Shown here: piece after piece, positions 63,305 through 64,000 of the stretch | How the letters are laid out: every line of letters starts with the position of its first letter | Position numbering within the stretch: position 1 is the stretch's first letter | NCBI RefSeq assembly: GCF_000154705.2 | Contig: NZ_CM002917.1 | Span: 3,731,853-3,795,852 of the forward strand | Source of the DNA: Hoeflea phototrophica DFL-43 | GTDB taxonomy: Bacteria; Pseudomonadota; Alphaproteobacteria; Rhizobiales; Rhizobiaceae | Length of the DNA stretch: 64,000 bases | Direction of reading: 5' to 3' | Position numbers and translations under genes: made by a program | Notes under the pieces: generated by a model | What the model was told of the DNA's origin: nothing | Seen by the model: the letters and a program-made list of their open reading frames with translations, nothing else | Databases searched by the model: none

Positions 63305-63513
63305 ACCTGCGGCGGCTCCGCCAGATGCAAGGTTTGCCAAGATCGAGATAATGGCAAGAGGCGCCAACCGCTCATGGCAAGCAAAGCGCAGTCGATGGTC
63401 CCAAAGGAAACCGAGAACAAATCCATACCGGATTACGCCCTTTCCCGGCCTTTACCTTGCTGCCGCGTGCACTACACTGGTAGTATTGTGAAAGCCAACT
63501 CGCGGAGCCGCCC

Positions 63514-64000
63514 ATGCCCCGGATACAAGCCTTTCTGCTCATGCTGGCCCTTGCCTGCGCTCCCGCTGCGATGCCTGAACCGGCGAAGGCCCAGGAAGCC
63601 CAACGCCCGTTCAGCCAATGCCTTGCGGTGGCCCAGTCACTTCCCGGCGCCACCTACGCCAATTTCATACCGGACGACATGGACACCGGCTTCAAGCTGG
63701 CGCAAGCAGGATCGGCCGAGGTCGAGATCATGTTTGCAGGCCACTCGACCTACGTCATCACGACACCGGCAGGCGTGACCATCGCCACCGATTTCAATGG
63801 CTGGTCCGGCCGGGTTGCGATCCCGCGGGTGGTGACCATGAACAAGGCGCACTCCTCGCACTACACGCTCTCACCCGACGAGCGCATTGACCATGTGCTG
63901 CGCGGCTGGAACTTCGACCAGACCCCGGCCGATCATGATGTGGTGGTCGAGGACGTCTATGTCCGCAACGTCACCACTGATATCCGTAATTTCAGCTCCA
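63514..64000 (+). CDS. Secreted MBL-fold metallo-hydrolase, 3' end outside window
   Basis: ATG 63514 opens a frame that remains open to the window end. A signal peptide (residues 1-26, FLLMLALACAPAAMPEPAKAQ) is followed by a beta-lactamase-fold start: EVEIMFAGHSTYVITTPAGVTIATDFNGW and RVVTMNKAHSSHYTL. The His in KAHSSHYT may be the first metal ligand. Family members hydrolyse lactones, phosphoesters or thioesters; the remaining metal motif lies beyond the window. Confidence 0.75.
   Translation, partial: MPRIQAFLLMLALACAPAAMPEPAKAQEAQRPFSQCLAVAQSLPGATYANFIPDDMDTGFKLAQAGSAEVEIMFAGHSTYVITTPAGVTIATDFNGWSGRVAIPRVVTMNKAHSSHYTLSPDERIDHVLRGWNFDQTPADHDVVVEDVYVRNVTTDIRNFSS

Noticed and set aside
63374..63778. 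134-aa frame overlapping the MBL-fold gene start
   Set aside because: Out of frame with the metallo-hydrolase, which has signal peptide and fold motifs.

Overview
The window looks like chromosomal DNA of an alphaproteobacterium in the Hyphomicrobiales (Rhizobiaceae/Phyllobacteriaceae/Hoeflea-like). This rests on gene content: a CtrA-ChpT-SciP cell-cycle locus with eipA beside it, Omp25/31-type outer-membrane barrels, an rpoH with the RpoH box, a serC-serA operon, sqdBDC sulfolipid genes, and the order glmM-ftsH-tilS-cpoB-pal-tolB-A-R-Q near ruvCAB. Most of the window is GC-rich. One AT-rich block (about 33.2-36.3 kb) stands out as probably acquired.

Layout. 0-4.5 kb: a truncated Sel1-repeat protein, a luxR-luxI quorum-sensing pair with a small coupled gene after luxI, an unknown 138-aa protein, a secreted nuclease-like protein and a CxxC protein. 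4.7-9.9 kb: tRNA(CAU), a Gfo/Idh/MocA oxidoreductase, mnmA, sciP, a PqiA-like membrane protein, a GNAT-like protein and fliJ. 10.3-13.2 kb: ctrA, a single-domain response regulator, chpT and eipA. 13.4-18.2 kb: a membrane-anchored coiled-coil protein, a TrmH/SpoU methyltransferase, a small membrane protein, an RluA-family pseudouridine synthase and rpoH. 18.3-21.5 kb: a gene-poor repeat tract and a HupE/His-rich/membrane-anchor cassette, probably for a metal. 21.5-24.6 kb: an NAD(P)-binding protein, an extradiol dioxygenase, DoxX and a divergent LysR regulator. 24.7-27.4 kb: a PepSY protein, an OmpR-type regulator, a histidine kinase and a small membrane protein, with matching palindromes at both ends. 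27.7-33.1 kb: a lipoprotein metallopeptidase, an anchored Ala/Pro-rich protein, purA and an EamA transporter. 33.5-36.0 kb: an AT-rich two-gene module of an ATPase with zinc ribbon and helix-hairpin-helix-like tail plus a HEPN-like protein; this is the best candidate for an undescribed system. 36.4-41.4 kb: serC-serA and two outer-membrane barrels. 41.6-53.6 kb: glmM, ftsH, tilS, the Tol-Pal genes, map and ybgC. 53.6-56.6 kb: sqdBDC. 56.6-60.8 kb: ruvC, ruvA and ruvB separated by two VapBC toxin-antitoxin modules. 60.9-64 kb: an LLM flavin monooxygenase, yebC, a GFA-family protein and a truncated metallo-beta-lactamase-fold protein.

How the genes connect. ChpT passes phosphate from CckA (not in the window) to CtrA, and SciP is a CtrA antagonist. 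TTAA-N7-TTAA sites or close variants lie upstream of sciP, tolQ and both outer-membrane protein genes, so envelope biogenesis here may be cell-cycle controlled. Tol-Pal, eipA, glmM and FtsH add to the envelope theme. Family assignments come from motif recognition in the translated sequence; no database search was possible.
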